This document shows, piece by piece, positions 1 to 6,221 of a DNA stretch of 6,221 nt. Made by a program: the position numbers and the translations under genes. Location of the stretch: NCBI GenBank assembly GCA_937911885.1, contig CALDPW010000008.1:1-6221 (forward strand), in the 5' to 3' direction. The stretch is from an uncultured Clostridia bacterium. GTDB taxonomy: Bacteria > Bacillota > Clostridia > Christensenellales > UBA1242. Each line of letters begins with the position of its first letter. Positions within the stretch are counted from its first letter, which is position 1. The notes below the pieces were generated by a model, which searched no databases, had not been told where the DNA came from, and saw only the letters and a program-made list of their open reading frames with translations.

Positions 1-77
1 CCTTGTTTTTCAAATTGTTCGGTAGCCACTGTTTTTCCTGAGCCACACATTCCAACAACTGCAACAATATTATTCAT
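1..77 (-). CDS. P-loop NTPase/kinase-like protein, N-terminal fragment
   Basis: Only the first 25 codons are inside the window; the gene runs off the left edge. The visible protein starts MNNIVAVVGMCGSGKTVATE, a short beta strand leading straight into a Walker A loop (GMCGSGKT, residues 9-16). That loop binds the phosphates of ATP or GTP. Having the loop at the extreme N-terminus is typical of small nucleoside, nucleotide or dephospho-CoA kinase-like proteins and related AAA-type ATPases, but the fragment is too short to choose among them. The ATG at 75-77 is well supported: AGGAG lies at 84-88 on the minus strand with a 6-base spacer, and a promoter lies just upstream. It appears to be a separate transcription unit from the SDR gene, because a terminator lies between them. 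Confidence 0.8.
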   Translation of the reverse strand, partial: MNNIVAVVGMCGSGKTVATEQFEKQ

Positions 78-101
78 AACAATCTCCTGCCGTTTTTTAT
101 T

Positions 102-130
102 AATATATTATGATTATTGTTTTTAGTCAA
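102..130 (-). promoter_or_regulatory. sigma-70/SigA-type promoter for the P-loop gene
   Basis: Read on the minus strand, a -35 box TTGACT (125-130, 5/6 to TTGACA) is followed by a 17-base spacer and a -10 box TATATT (102-107, 5/6 to TATAAT). This is ideal spacing for the housekeeping sigma factor. It lies 25 bases upstream of the start codon of the P-loop gene and downstream of the SDR terminator, so the P-loop gene probably has its own transcript. Confidence 0.65.
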
Positions 131-174
131 ACATATGGTTGAGCATTGGTGGTATTTAGTAAAATCAACCAAAA

Positions 175-199
175 AAGAATGCTAATGTTTAGCATTCTT
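175..199 (-). terminator. intrinsic terminator of the SDR gene
   Basis: An 11-bp perfect inverted repeat (AAGAATGCTAA at 175-185, TTAGCATTCTT at 189-199) has a 3-base loop. On the minus strand it continues into a run of T (complement of the A run at 171-176). It starts 3 bases after the SDR stop codon, as expected for a Rho-independent terminator of that gene. Confidence 0.8.
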
Positions 200-202
200 A
201 AA

Positions 203-1000
203 TTACATTTTTCCACCACCCATAAACTTGTTGGTTGCCCACAAAACAAGTTTGGTTGGTAAAATTCTAATTCCAAAGTAAATTAATTTAAATTTTCCAC
301 CAACAATAACAAATGGTTTTGATTTTTTGCGTTTGGTTTGTTTAACAATTACTTGTGCAATTTTGCTTGGAGGCATACGCTTTCCATCATCGTGCTTATC
401 TAAAAACTCAAAAGCACCTTTAACTTGATTGCCATAACGCTCGTTGGTTTCTTCAACCCTAACACGTTTTTTCATAAATTCGGTTTTAACTTCGCCAGGA
501 CAAATTGCACACACATCAATACCAGCTTGTTCAAGTTCCATGCGTTGGCACATTGTTAACATTAACAAAGCCGATTTGCTAAAACAATACAAACTTCTAA
601 ATGGCGAAGCAAAAACTCCCGACACGCTAGAAATGTTAACAATTTTTGATCCTTTTTGCATTAATGGCAAACTGTGTTTTGTAACCAGATATGCTCCTTT
701 AATGTTAACATCCATAATACTATCAAACACTTGGGTAGGAATAAGCTCCAATGCTCCATTAACACCAAAACCAGCATTGTTAACCAAAATATCAATTTTT
801 CCGTATTTTTGTTTAACATCTTCAATAAAAGCTTTTACTTCTTCCTCGTTTGCAATATCGCCAACATAGCTATATTCAACAAATTCTTCATCTATTTCAC
901 GGGCAAAGCTAACAACTGTGTAGCCCATGTTTCTAAATTCGGTAGCTGTGGCTTTTCCTATTCCACGAGATCCACCAGTAATAACAACTATTTTACTCAT
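203..1000 (-). CDS. short-chain dehydrogenase/reductase (SDR), classical type
   Basis: The 265-residue product is a classical SDR with a Rossmann fold. The cofactor loop is TGGSRGIG (8-15), an adenine-contacting Asp sits in VGDIAN (D48), the NNAG motif is at 74-77, and the structural Asn is in DVNIKG (N99). The catalytic triad is Ser125 (NISSVSG), Tyr138 and Lys142 (YCFSK), followed by the PG motif at 168-169. The basic residue R34 after the second strand, with no acidic residue there, suggests NADP(H) over NAD(H); this is an inference. The C-terminal 40 residues are basic and hydrophobic (from about KRKKSK onward) and may form a peripheral membrane contact, as in lipid-acting or ketoreductase-like SDRs. 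The substrate cannot be read from the sequence. The nearest AGGA (1013-1016) is 12 bases from the ATG, longer than ideal, so translation initiation may be modest. A terminator follows directly, and no strong promoter was recognised in the AT-rich upstream DNA. Confidence 0.93.
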   Translation of the reverse strand: MSKIVVITGGSRGIGKATATEFRNMGYTVVSFAREIDEEFVEYSYVGDIANEEEVKAFIEDVKQKYGKIDILVNNAGFGVNGALELIPTQVFDSIMDVNIKGAYLVTKHSLPLMQKGSKIVNISSVSGVFASPFRSLYCFSKSALLMLTMCQRMELEQAGIDVCAICPGEVKTEFMKKRVRVEETNERYGNQVKGAFEFLDKHDDGKRMPPSKIAQVIVKQTKRKKSKPFVIVGGKFKLIYFGIRILPTKLVLWATNKFMGGGKM

Positions 1001-1290
1001 AAAAAATAACTATCCTATTTGTTTTTTTAAAGTTTAACACAAAAAACATTTTATTAAAAATTAAATTAAGCCTAAAAAAATATTATTTAATATTTGTAAC
1101 ATCTTTTTTGTTATTTACATAGTATGAAGTGTGCATCGATTATGATTGCACCCCTCCCTTTCCAGTTCCTTGAACTGTTAAAAACAAGGTTAATATTTAT
1201 GTTTAACTTTGTTATAGATTATGCATATTTGTTTATAAAATTGAATAAAATTAAGAATATTCATTAAAAAACAATAAGCATTATCATAAT
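1001..1290. other. non-coding stretch with unassigned hairpins
   Basis: No convincing gene is present between the SDR start and the terminator at 1291. Most of it is very AT-rich, but 1131-1189 is distinctly less so. That part contains a 7-bp hairpin with one bulge (1131-1137 with 1144-1151), a pyrimidine-rich run (CCCCTCCCTTTCC, 1151-1163), a perfect 6-bp hairpin (CAGTTC 1163-1168 with GAACTG 1172-1177), and CAAGG (1185-1189). CAAGG could pair with CCTTG (1168-1172) as an alternative to the second hairpin. It could be an untranslated leader of the SDR on the minus strand, or a small RNA on the plus strand ending at the terminator 1291-1325. I do not recognise a known RNA family. Confidence 0.4.
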
Positions 1291-1325
1291 AAAAACAGGC
1301 TTTAAACGAAATAAAGCCTGTTTTT
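1291..1325. terminator. strong, probably bidirectional intrinsic terminator
   Basis: A 14-bp perfect inverted repeat (1291-1304 with 1312-1325) has a 7-base loop (AACGAAA). Its core is CAGGCTTTA/TAAAGCCTG, flanked by A5 and T5 runs, so each strand reads as a GC-containing stem followed by a U tract. On the minus strand it would stop the VanW transcript about 255 bases after the stop codon. On the plus strand it would end any transcript coming from 1001-1290. It separates the DnaA-box region from the SDR unit. Confidence 0.8.
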
Positions 1326-1340
1326 GTGTTATTGTGTAAG

Positions 1341-1559
1341 TTATCCACATTTGCACATTGTAATTATTATAAATTTTTATGAATATTTATGAATTTTTGT
1401 ATAAATAAGCACTTTTATGCATAAAAATTGCTAATATACACAAAAGTTATCCACTTATCCACACAAATTGAGGTAGTTATCCACAAACAATTTTCGATTT
1501 TTGTTCCATAAACACTCAAAAGTGCCCATTTTTGTTAACAACACCAAAAGTTATACACA
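1341..1559. other. DnaA-box cluster, possible replication origin or DnaA-binding locus
   Basis: Five matches to the DnaA box (consensus TTATNCACA) all point the same way on the plus strand. TTATCCACA occurs at 1341-1349, 1455-1463 and 1477-1485. TTATCCACT at 1447-1455 shares one base with the next box and has one mismatch. TTATACACA at 1551-1559 also fits the consensus. Boxes 2-4 form a tight group. Between the first box and that group, 1351-1440 is about 17% GC by hand count. It carries a twofold repeat of TTTATGAAT spaced 10 bases (1376-1384, 1386-1394) and a 14-base palindrome TTTTATGCATAAAA (1413-1426). An AT-rich segment beside clustered DnaA boxes is how bacterial origins are built. However, no dnaA, dnaN, rpmH or parAB gene is visible, and the gene to the right is transcribed toward it. 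A DnaA-titrating or control locus is therefore equally possible. Confidence 0.6.
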
Positions 1560-1579
1560 TTTTTTATTAATATTTTTAA

Positions 1580-3346
1580 TTACGGACAAACATTAGAAGG
1601 AACAAGATCGGTTAAATTTGTGTTATGAATAACTTCCACACTACTTGGTTTTATCTTTTCCACTTTGCCATCAATAATAGTCATACCATTAGGAATATCT
1701 TCAACTCCCTCAACAATAACACCATTTTGAGGATAATAAATTTCGTGTCTAATCATTTTTTCATCAACCTTAACATTGTTTTTATAATATTCCAAATAAG
1801 CCTTGGCTTCGTAGCCACAACGTGGGTAGCTTAATCTATATTGTTCACCTTTAAACAACACTTTATCGGTATATTGTTTGTCGGTATCTAGTTTAACATC
1901 ATCACCACCATGATTAATTGTTCTAACAACTTCATCACGCAACTTTAATTGCATGTCGGATGGATATGAATAAATTTTTACCGTAACACTTTCGGAATTG
2001 CAACTTGTTGAAATAAGCAACGGATGTTCGCTGTTGTTTTTAAATTTTAAATCAGCAATATGTTCCGAAACCATAGCATCGGTTGCAAGTGGAACATATT
2101 TAACCGGCAAGGTGTGTTTGTGAACTTCCACAATTTCGGCATTTGCTAATAGTAGTGCATTATACAATGTTGTGCTCGCTTGGCAAATTCCACCACCAAC
2201 ACCATCCACAAATTGGCCTTTATAAATTATGGTTGCAATTTTGTAGCCATTTTCAATTGTGTGTGGTCCAGTTATTTTATTAAAGCTAACTTCTTGTCCA
2301 GGCTCAACAATCATTCCATTAAATTTTTCAATAGCCAATCTAACATTTTGTTTTCTGCCACCAGTGCTATCTGCAACCTGAGTTGTAAAGGTTGCCACCT
2401 GTTGCATAACACTTTCGTTATATTGTTTTGTTACCTGTGGTTCAACACTAATAGTTGAAATGTTAACATTAATCTTATTAGAAATATTAAATTGTTCATT
2501 AATATCATAATATAACTGTTCTTTGTTAACTCTTAAACCATTTTTATGATTTGACGCAATAAATTTATTATTTTGCTTATCAAATGTTATTTCGCTATTT
2601 ACTGCATCATATTCAATTTCGGAAATAATTTTTTCTATCTTTTCATCCAAACCAACAAATATGTAATTAAACGCAACATTAATGCTAACACCTTGTTTTT
2701 TTAAATCAGACAACTTTTCAATTTGGTTTTGATGGCTAGAATTTATTTGATCTCGCTTTTGAGCTTCCTCAATTATTGTGTGGATTTCGCTATTAACTTT
2801 AAAATCATCTTTATCAAAAGTCCACGATTTGTTGTTATAGTTAATGGTTAACTCAAAATTGTTGCTCTTTTTGTTAAACACCTCATACATCAACTGCTCA
2901 GCTTCAACATAATTTAGCCCACCAACATTAACACCGTTAATAAATGTATCGCTATAAAGCGTGTTGCTTGGATCGGTGCTTTCCAAAATAAAAAACTGTC
3001 CCATAACAACAGCTATTAGCACTAAACTGATTGTGCTTAATCCCACCAACAGTTTTGATGTGTTATCTTTTTTTAACACCTTAGCTCGTTTGCCTTGCAA
3101 TCCTGTATCCGATAGCACCTTGTTGCTTTTTAGATGCGCACCAACTACTCTATCCTTTTTTAAGGGTTTCTTTTTTGTGGTTAACACTTCTTTTTGTGGT
3201 GTTATGGTAATTGTTTTACTTCCATTTGCATCGTGTTTTATTTTTATTTTAGCATTATTACCAACACTAATATGCTCACTGGTTTTTACTAAATTATCAT
3301 TTGTTTTGTTGTTTAATTTTGTATGTTTTTTACCTTTGTTTTCCAT
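1580..3346 (-). CDS. membrane-anchored VanW-domain (YoaR-like) cell-envelope protein
   Basis: The 588-residue product has a polar, Lys-rich N-terminal region (1-98) and one hydrophobic segment (about 99-121, VGLSTISLVLIAVVMGQFFI). A large extracellular part follows, with the orientation inferred from the basic side. After the membrane segment, about 132-300 looks like the putative peptidoglycan-binding region usual in these proteins, with the repeat start NGVNVGGLNYVEAEQ. The VanW domain is at about 325-465. Its hallmarks are FNKITGP (355-361), GVGGGICQASTTLYNALL (382-399), VEVHKHTLPVKYVPL (406-420) and the D-A-V-S stretch after it. VanW is named from vancomycin-resistance clusters, but its biochemical activity is unknown, and most homologues, like this one, sit outside resistance operons. 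I see no clear G5 domain at the C-terminus. The start has AGGA at 3354-3357 with a 7-base spacer. The gene appears monocistronic, bounded by the terminators at 3438-3462 and 1291-1325. Confidence 0.9.
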   Translation of the reverse strand: MENKGKKHTKLNNKTNDNLVKTSEHISVGNNAKIKIKHDANGSKTITITPQKEVLTTKKKPLKKDRVVGAHLKSNKVLSDTGLQGKRAKVLKKDNTSKLLVGLSTISLVLIAVVMGQFFILESTDPSNTLYSDTFINGVNVGGLNYVEAEQLMYEVFNKKSNNFELTINYNNKSWTFDKDDFKVNSEIHTIIEEAQKRDQINSSHQNQIEKLSDLKKQGVSINVAFNYIFVGLDEKIEKIISEIEYDAVNSEITFDKQNNKFIASNHKNGLRVNKEQLYYDINEQFNISNKINVNISTISVEPQVTKQYNESVMQQVATFTTQVADSTGGRKQNVRLAIEKFNGMIVEPGQEVSFNKITGPHTIENGYKIATIIYKGQFVDGVGGGICQASTTLYNALLLANAEIVEVHKHTLPVKYVPLATDAMVSEHIADLKFKNNSEHPLLISTSCNSESVTVKIYSYPSDMQLKLRDEVVRTINHGGDDVKLDTDKQYTDKVLFKGEQYRLSYPRCGYEAKAYLEYYKNNVKVDEKMIRHEIYYPQNGVIVEGVEDIPNGMTIIDGKVEKIKPSSVEVIHNTNLTDLVPSNVCP

Positions 3347-3379
3347 ATTACATTCCTAATTATTTTTTATTAGTTTTTG

Positions 3380-3409
3380 AATATAGAATCTTTTTATGTA
3401 ATTAGTTAA
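3380..3409 (-). promoter_or_regulatory. candidate promoter of the VanW gene
   Basis: On the minus strand a weak -35 box TTAACT (3404-3409, 4/6) is followed by an 18-base spacer and a -10 box TATATT (3380-3385, 5/6), about 33 bases before the ATG. It sits between the terminator of the tRNA operon and the VanW gene, where a promoter is expected. The AT-rich background makes chance matches common. Confidence 0.35.
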
Positions 3410-3437
3410 CAATTTAAACTGGAAAGTTTTAACAAAA

Positions 3438-3462
3438 AAGTGGAGACTAAAAATCTCCACTT
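3438..3462 (-). terminator. intrinsic terminator of the tRNA-maturation operon
   Basis: A 9-bp perfect inverted repeat (AAGTGGAGA 3438-3446, TCTCCACTT 3454-3462) has a 7-base loop. On the minus strand it is followed by a T run (complement of the A run at 3434-3439). It begins 5 bases after the stop codon of the tRNA nucleotidyltransferase gene, closing that operon. Confidence 0.85.
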
Positions 3463-3467
3463 AAAAA

Positions 3468-4790
3468 TTAATTGTTTGTTTTGTTATATTTAATATTTTC
3501 ATTTAGGAATTTTGCTTGTTCAATCAATACTTGATTATCATTAATAATTGCACCATCAACACACATTTCAAACAAACGTTGTTTAATTGCTGAAATATAT
3601 TGATTTTTAATACGCAATTCCTTAATCATTTCTTCGTTAGTAATATTTAATTCGCTAACATAAAATGGAACATTGTTTTTTCTTAATTCCATAACTTTGC
3701 TTTTTACTGCATTAACTTTATTTGGGTTTATTAAAACCATATAGTTTTTAATTTCAAAGCCCAACAATTCAAAACCAATTGCACTACGATTATTAATATA
3801 GGTTGCAGGTTTATCATATAAAACCCTTTGAGCAAATCTATAAGCATCTAACACTTCTTGCATGCTCTTGGTTGAATCTTTTAATCCTGTTCCACCCAAC
3901 AAGTTGTGAACCAACGCAATTAAATTTGCATCGGTTGTTTTTGCTTTTAAGTAACTGTTTAACACTAAACACATAAATGCAATATATCTGCTATCGCCAT
4001 CACTATTAACAAAAGCATTGTAAACAGGACCTTTGGTTTTACAAACAAAATTGTTAAAGCTTGAATTAAACACATATTTCCAAACTTTTAATTTGTTAAA
4101 CAATGTAACAATTTGCTTGTGATTTTTTTGTTTAACATTATGTTTAAATCCAGCAACAACACATGTTTTAATTTCTTTTAAAACTCTTTCACGGCTAATA
4201 TCTTTAATGTTTGAAACAACTTTTTTAGCAACCTTAAAAGTTTTTGAATCAATTTTAAAGCCATATTCGCAAGCAAAGCGAACCAATCTCAAAATTCTAA
4301 GACCATCATCGGCAAAAGTTTTTTCAGGATTTTGGCAGGTTTTTAACACGCCTTTTTTAATATCGTTAACGCCACCAAACAAATCAACAATTTGTTTGTT
4401 TGTAATATCATAATATAGTGAGTTAACAGTAAAATCTCTGCGTTTTGCATCAACTTTAATATCCTCAATAAACACAACTTGTTCTGGTGTGTGTTCGCCA
4501 CCTGTTGCATATGATTCAGCTCTAAATTGTGTGTATTCATATTGTTCGTCGTTTGGAGTTGATATTAAAACTGTTCCCAATTTTTGATTTACCACTTGCG
4601 CTCTAAAACCAAGATCATGACACATTTTAACAACCCCGTCACATCCAATAGCTCCACAAATATCAATATCGGTATCGCCAATATTTAATAGGCTGTTTCT
4701 AACATATCCACCAACCACATATAGGTTGCGGCCCAATTTTTCAAATTGCTCTGCAAGCATATTTAGTTCATTACTAATTACTAATTCCAT
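3468..4790 (-). CDS. cca: class II tRNA nucleotidyltransferase (CCA-adding enzyme family)
   Basis: The 440-residue product belongs to the class II polymerase-beta-type nucleotidyltransferases, which add or repair the 3' CCA of tRNA from CTP and ATP without a nucleic-acid template. The head-domain motif GGYVR is at 27-31, followed by the metal-binding DTDID (Asp41 and Asp43). Next come RRDFTVN (117-123), the template-like motif ADDGLRILRLVRF (160-172) and the neck ERVLKEI (201-207). The C-terminal half (about 210-440) is less conserved body and tail, with no clear HD phosphohydrolase motif. Length is normal for the family. CCA-adding, A-adding and poly(A) polymerase activities cannot be separated by eye; with no second copy in view, full CCA addition is the default. 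The ATG has AGGA at 4797-4800 with a 6-base spacer. Only 11 bases separate it from the stop of the upstream PP-loop gene, so the two are co-transcribed and probably translationally coupled. A terminator follows directly. Confidence 0.93.
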   Translation of the reverse strand: MELVISNELNMLAEQFEKLGRNLYVVGGYVRNSLLNIGDTDIDICGAIGCDGVVKMCHDLGFRAQVVNQKLGTVLISTPNDEQYEYTQFRAESYATGGEHTPEQVVFIEDIKVDAKRRDFTVNSLYYDITNKQIVDLFGGVNDIKKGVLKTCQNPEKTFADDGLRILRLVRFACEYGFKIDSKTFKVAKKVVSNIKDISRERVLKEIKTCVVAGFKHNVKQKNHKQIVTLFNKLKVWKYVFNSSFNNFVCKTKGPVYNAFVNSDGDSRYIAFMCLVLNSYLKAKTTDANLIALVHNLLGGTGLKDSTKSMQEVLDAYRFAQRVLYDKPATYINNRSAIGFELLGFEIKNYMVLINPNKVNAVKSKVMELRKNNVPFYVSELNITNEEMIKELRIKNQYISAIKQRLFEMCVDGAIINDNQVLIEQAKFLNENIKYNKTNN

Positions 4791-4801
4791 AACATTTCCT
4801 T

Positions 4802-6175
4802 TTAATTAAATCTTACAGCATTAATTGCCCATGCTGTTTTTGTTTCGTCTGTTACTTTTACTTTATCCGAAATTTCTACGCCAGCAATAATTAAAATTTC
4901 GTTACCCGATGCCAACACTGGCAAATAAGTTCTAAGCCTTGCTGGAATTTTTTCATCAATCAAATAATCACTCAAACTTTTTGTGCCACCACCAAATTTA
5001 GTAAATATGTCACCATCTTTTCTGTAACGCCAAATAGCATTTTTTGGTATTTTGTTATAATCAACTAAATGGCTATATTCGCCAATATCAAACTTGCGAG
5101 TTACTTGACAATCTAACACACCAAAGTTAGGAATATCAATTTTACCCTTGGTTAGTTCCCAAGTTTTTGGTTCTGGCTTAAAGTTGCGATTTGTTATTGT
5201 TATGTAGTTATATTCTTTAATAACCGAAACTTTGTTAGGCAATGTTATTTTGCTACCATTTTCGGCTTCGATTGCTAAGTTGTTAATAATCTTTAAGTGT
5301 TTGCGTTCAATATCGGAATTAACTCCAATACCCTTAAACGCTTTTCGAAGCACACGATTAGTTACTGCTACTGGATAACTAAAAAAGTTAACAGGAACCT
5401 TAACAACCCCATCTCCTTCATAAACCACACTGTTATCGTTTATGGTGGAATAAATGTAATCGTCATCTAATTTGCAAAGTTCGCCAAAATTGCAAATTGA
5501 TTGATAAACATTTCCCCAACGATTGCGAAGCAGTGGCATTACCATGTTGCGAATATAGTTACGGCTAAAATCGCTGTTTTCGTTTGTTTCATCATCAACA
5601 TATGGAATTTCATTTAAATTAACATATGCCATAATTTCGGTTCTATCAGTTCTAAGCAATGGTCTAATATAAACACCATCTCTCACATAATCCATTCCCG
5701 AAGCACCAGCAATACCACTTCCCCTAAATATGTTTAACAAAATAGTTTCGGCTTGGTCAACCATATGATGTCCCAAAGCAATTTTATTGCAATTCATCTC
5801 TTTTGCAACAGAGAACAACATCTTACGTCTGTTCCATGAGCACAAAAAACAGGGTGATTTTCTTTTATCTGTAGAAGGGTCAAAAGATGTAGTAACATGA
5901 ACAAACTCAGCCCCACACTTCTCTGCAAACTGTTTTAGGTAATCGACATCTGCTTTATAAGGGATATTCTCCATCGACACGTGAAGCGCAACCATAGAGA
6001 AATGCGGGTAAGGACTCTGTTTTTTTCGACCCAACATTTCCAACAATGCGAGAGAATCTTTCCCTCCTGACAGACCAACTAAAATCCGGTCGCCATCAGA
6101 AAGCAAACCGTAAGTTTCGATTGTCTTTCGAAACTTACGGAACACTTTATCAAGAAATAATTGATTTTCTTTCAT
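4802..6175 (-). CDS. tilS: hybrid PP-loop ATPase: TtcA-like N-terminus joined to a TilS body
   Basis: The 457-residue product (ATG at 6175) would be a tRNA-modifying PP-loop ATPase. From about residue 140 it is TilS, which converts the tRNA-Ile wobble C34 to lysidine using ATP and lysine. The evidence is DQAETILLNIFRGSG (140-154), SDFSRNYIRNMVMPLL (201-216) and a C-terminal TilS domain (about 340-457) with the KFGGGTKSLSDYLIDEKIP stretch near 393. The first ~140 residues are instead TtcA-like (tRNA C32 2-thiolation), Bacteroidales type: GLSGGKDS (34-41), HVSMENIPY, SFDPSTDKRK and SPCFLCSWNRRK with Cys109 and Cys112. TilS would normally have an HxLR-type motif and ARxxRY here. The later Cys that completes TtcA's iron-sulfur site is gone. 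No Shine-Dalgarno site precedes the start, unlike the neighbouring genes. A TTG one codon upstream is possible but unlikely, and an in-frame stop lies at 6194-6196. The reading frame is intact. Activity is uncertain: the cca operon position favours TilS, but the join may be an assembly artefact. Confidence 0.8.
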   Translation of the reverse strand: MKENQLFLDKVFRKFRKTIETYGLLSDGDRILVGLSGGKDSLALLEMLGRKKQSPYPHFSMVALHVSMENIPYKADVDYLKQFAEKCGAEFVHVTTSFDPSTDKRKSPCFLCSWNRRKMLFSVAKEMNCNKIALGHHMVDQAETILLNIFRGSGIAGASGMDYVRDGVYIRPLLRTDRTEIMAYVNLNEIPYVDDETNENSDFSRNYIRNMVMPLLRNRWGNVYQSICNFGELCKLDDDYIYSTINDNSVVYEGDGVVKVPVNFFSYPVAVTNRVLRKAFKGIGVNSDIERKHLKIINNLAIEAENGSKITLPNKVSVIKEYNYITITNRNFKPEPKTWELTKGKIDIPNFGVLDCQVTRKFDIGEYSHLVDYNKIPKNAIWRYRKDGDIFTKFGGGTKSLSDYLIDEKIPARLRTYLPVLASGNEILIIAGVEISDKVKVTDETKTAWAINAVRFN

Positions 6176-6221
6176 CAATAGGAAGCTTATTTTTTATGAA
6201 CTACATCTTTATAACTTTCTT
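5765..6221. other. compositionally distinct segment, probably of Bacteroidales origin
   Basis: GC is about 40% over 5881-6180 by hand count, against about 32% over 5101-5280 in the same gene. Codons such as CGG, CGA, CTC and GGG for Arg, Leu and Gly appear here and are rare in the rest of the window. The encoded protein carries the TtcA signature seen in Bacteroidales, and the start codon has no Shine-Dalgarno site, as is usual in Bacteroidota. The last 46 bases (6176-6221) are AT-rich upstream DNA with no recognised promoter. The left limit is approximate; it lies within the codons for KIALGHHM. Confidence 0.6.

Noticed and set aside
444..1009. Plus-strand open frames overlapping the SDR gene (444-869 and 674-1009)
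   Set aside because: They are antisense to a complete, motif-rich SDR gene and their translations show no recognisable domain.
1580..3346. VanW gene as part of a vancomycin-resistance cluster
   Set aside because: No ligase (VanA/B type), VanX, VanH or VanRS gene is nearby. Chromosomal VanW-domain proteins are common outside resistance operons.
203..3346. GC-skew switch across the DnaA-box region as support for an origin
   Set aside because: Rough hand counts of a few lines on each side show C equal to or above G on the plus strand on both sides. This is explained by minus-strand coding and is not informative at this scale.
1625..3359. Plus-strand open frames over the VanW gene (1625-1834, 2180-2458, 2961-3359)
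   Set aside because: They are antisense shadows in AT-rich DNA; the hydrophobic look comes from reading the complement of Lys/Asn-rich codons.
4207..4540. Short frames inside the tRNA nucleotidyltransferase gene, on both strands
   Set aside because: They overlap conserved catalytic-domain codons of the real gene and have no start signals or domains of their own.
6176..6178. TTG start one codon before the ATG of the PP-loop gene
   Set aside because: The adjacent ATG is the more usual start, neither has a Shine-Dalgarno site, and MKENQ fits the TtcA-like N-terminus.
1..6221. CRISPR arrays, tRNA or rRNA genes, insertion sequences
   Set aside because: No regularly spaced repeats, no cloverleaf-like sequence with T-loop and anticodon arms, and no transposase or terminal inverted repeats were seen.

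Overview
The window is AT-rich DNA that looks like a bacterial chromosome fragment, most likely from an uncultured Bacillota (Clostridia-like) organism. The clues are low GC, Shine-Dalgarno-type AGGA sites before most starts, a standard genetic code (TGG for Trp), intrinsic U-tract terminators, and a membrane-anchored VanW-domain protein of a type common in that phylum. The taxonomic placement is an inference. All genes lie on the minus strand.

Layout from left to right: (1) the first 25 codons of a P-loop nucleotide-binding protein, cut by the window edge, with a good sigma-70-type promoter; (2) an SDR-family oxidoreductase (203-1000) ending in an intrinsic terminator; (3) a 579-base non-coding stretch (1001-1579) holding unassigned hairpins, a strong probably bidirectional terminator (1291-1325), and a cluster of five same-direction DnaA-box matches around a very AT-rich core (1341-1559); (4) a 588-residue membrane-anchored VanW/YoaR-like cell-envelope protein (1580-3346); (5) a two-gene tRNA-maturation operon, in which a PP-loop tRNA-modifying ATPase (4802-6175) is followed after 11 bases by a class II tRNA nucleotidyltransferase (3468-4790), closed by a terminator.

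Two things stand out. First, the PP-loop gene is a hybrid. About 140 N-terminal residues are TtcA-like, of the Bacteroidales type with the PCFLCSWNRRK signature. The remainder is a TilS (tRNA-Ile lysidine synthetase) body with its C-terminal domain. GC content rises from about 32% to about 40% on the TtcA side, and the Shine-Dalgarno site disappears there. A join between two organisms' DNA near 5745-5800 explains this best, either as a metagenome-assembly chimera near a contig end or as a real recombination. Second, the DnaA-box cluster downstream of the VanW gene has the look of a replication origin or a DnaA-binding control locus, although no dnaA or dnaN is in view.

The tRNA operon genes fit together: TilS modifies the anticodon of tRNA-Ile and the nucleotidyltransferase builds or repairs the CCA end. 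The SDR and VanW genes appear to be independent transcription units.
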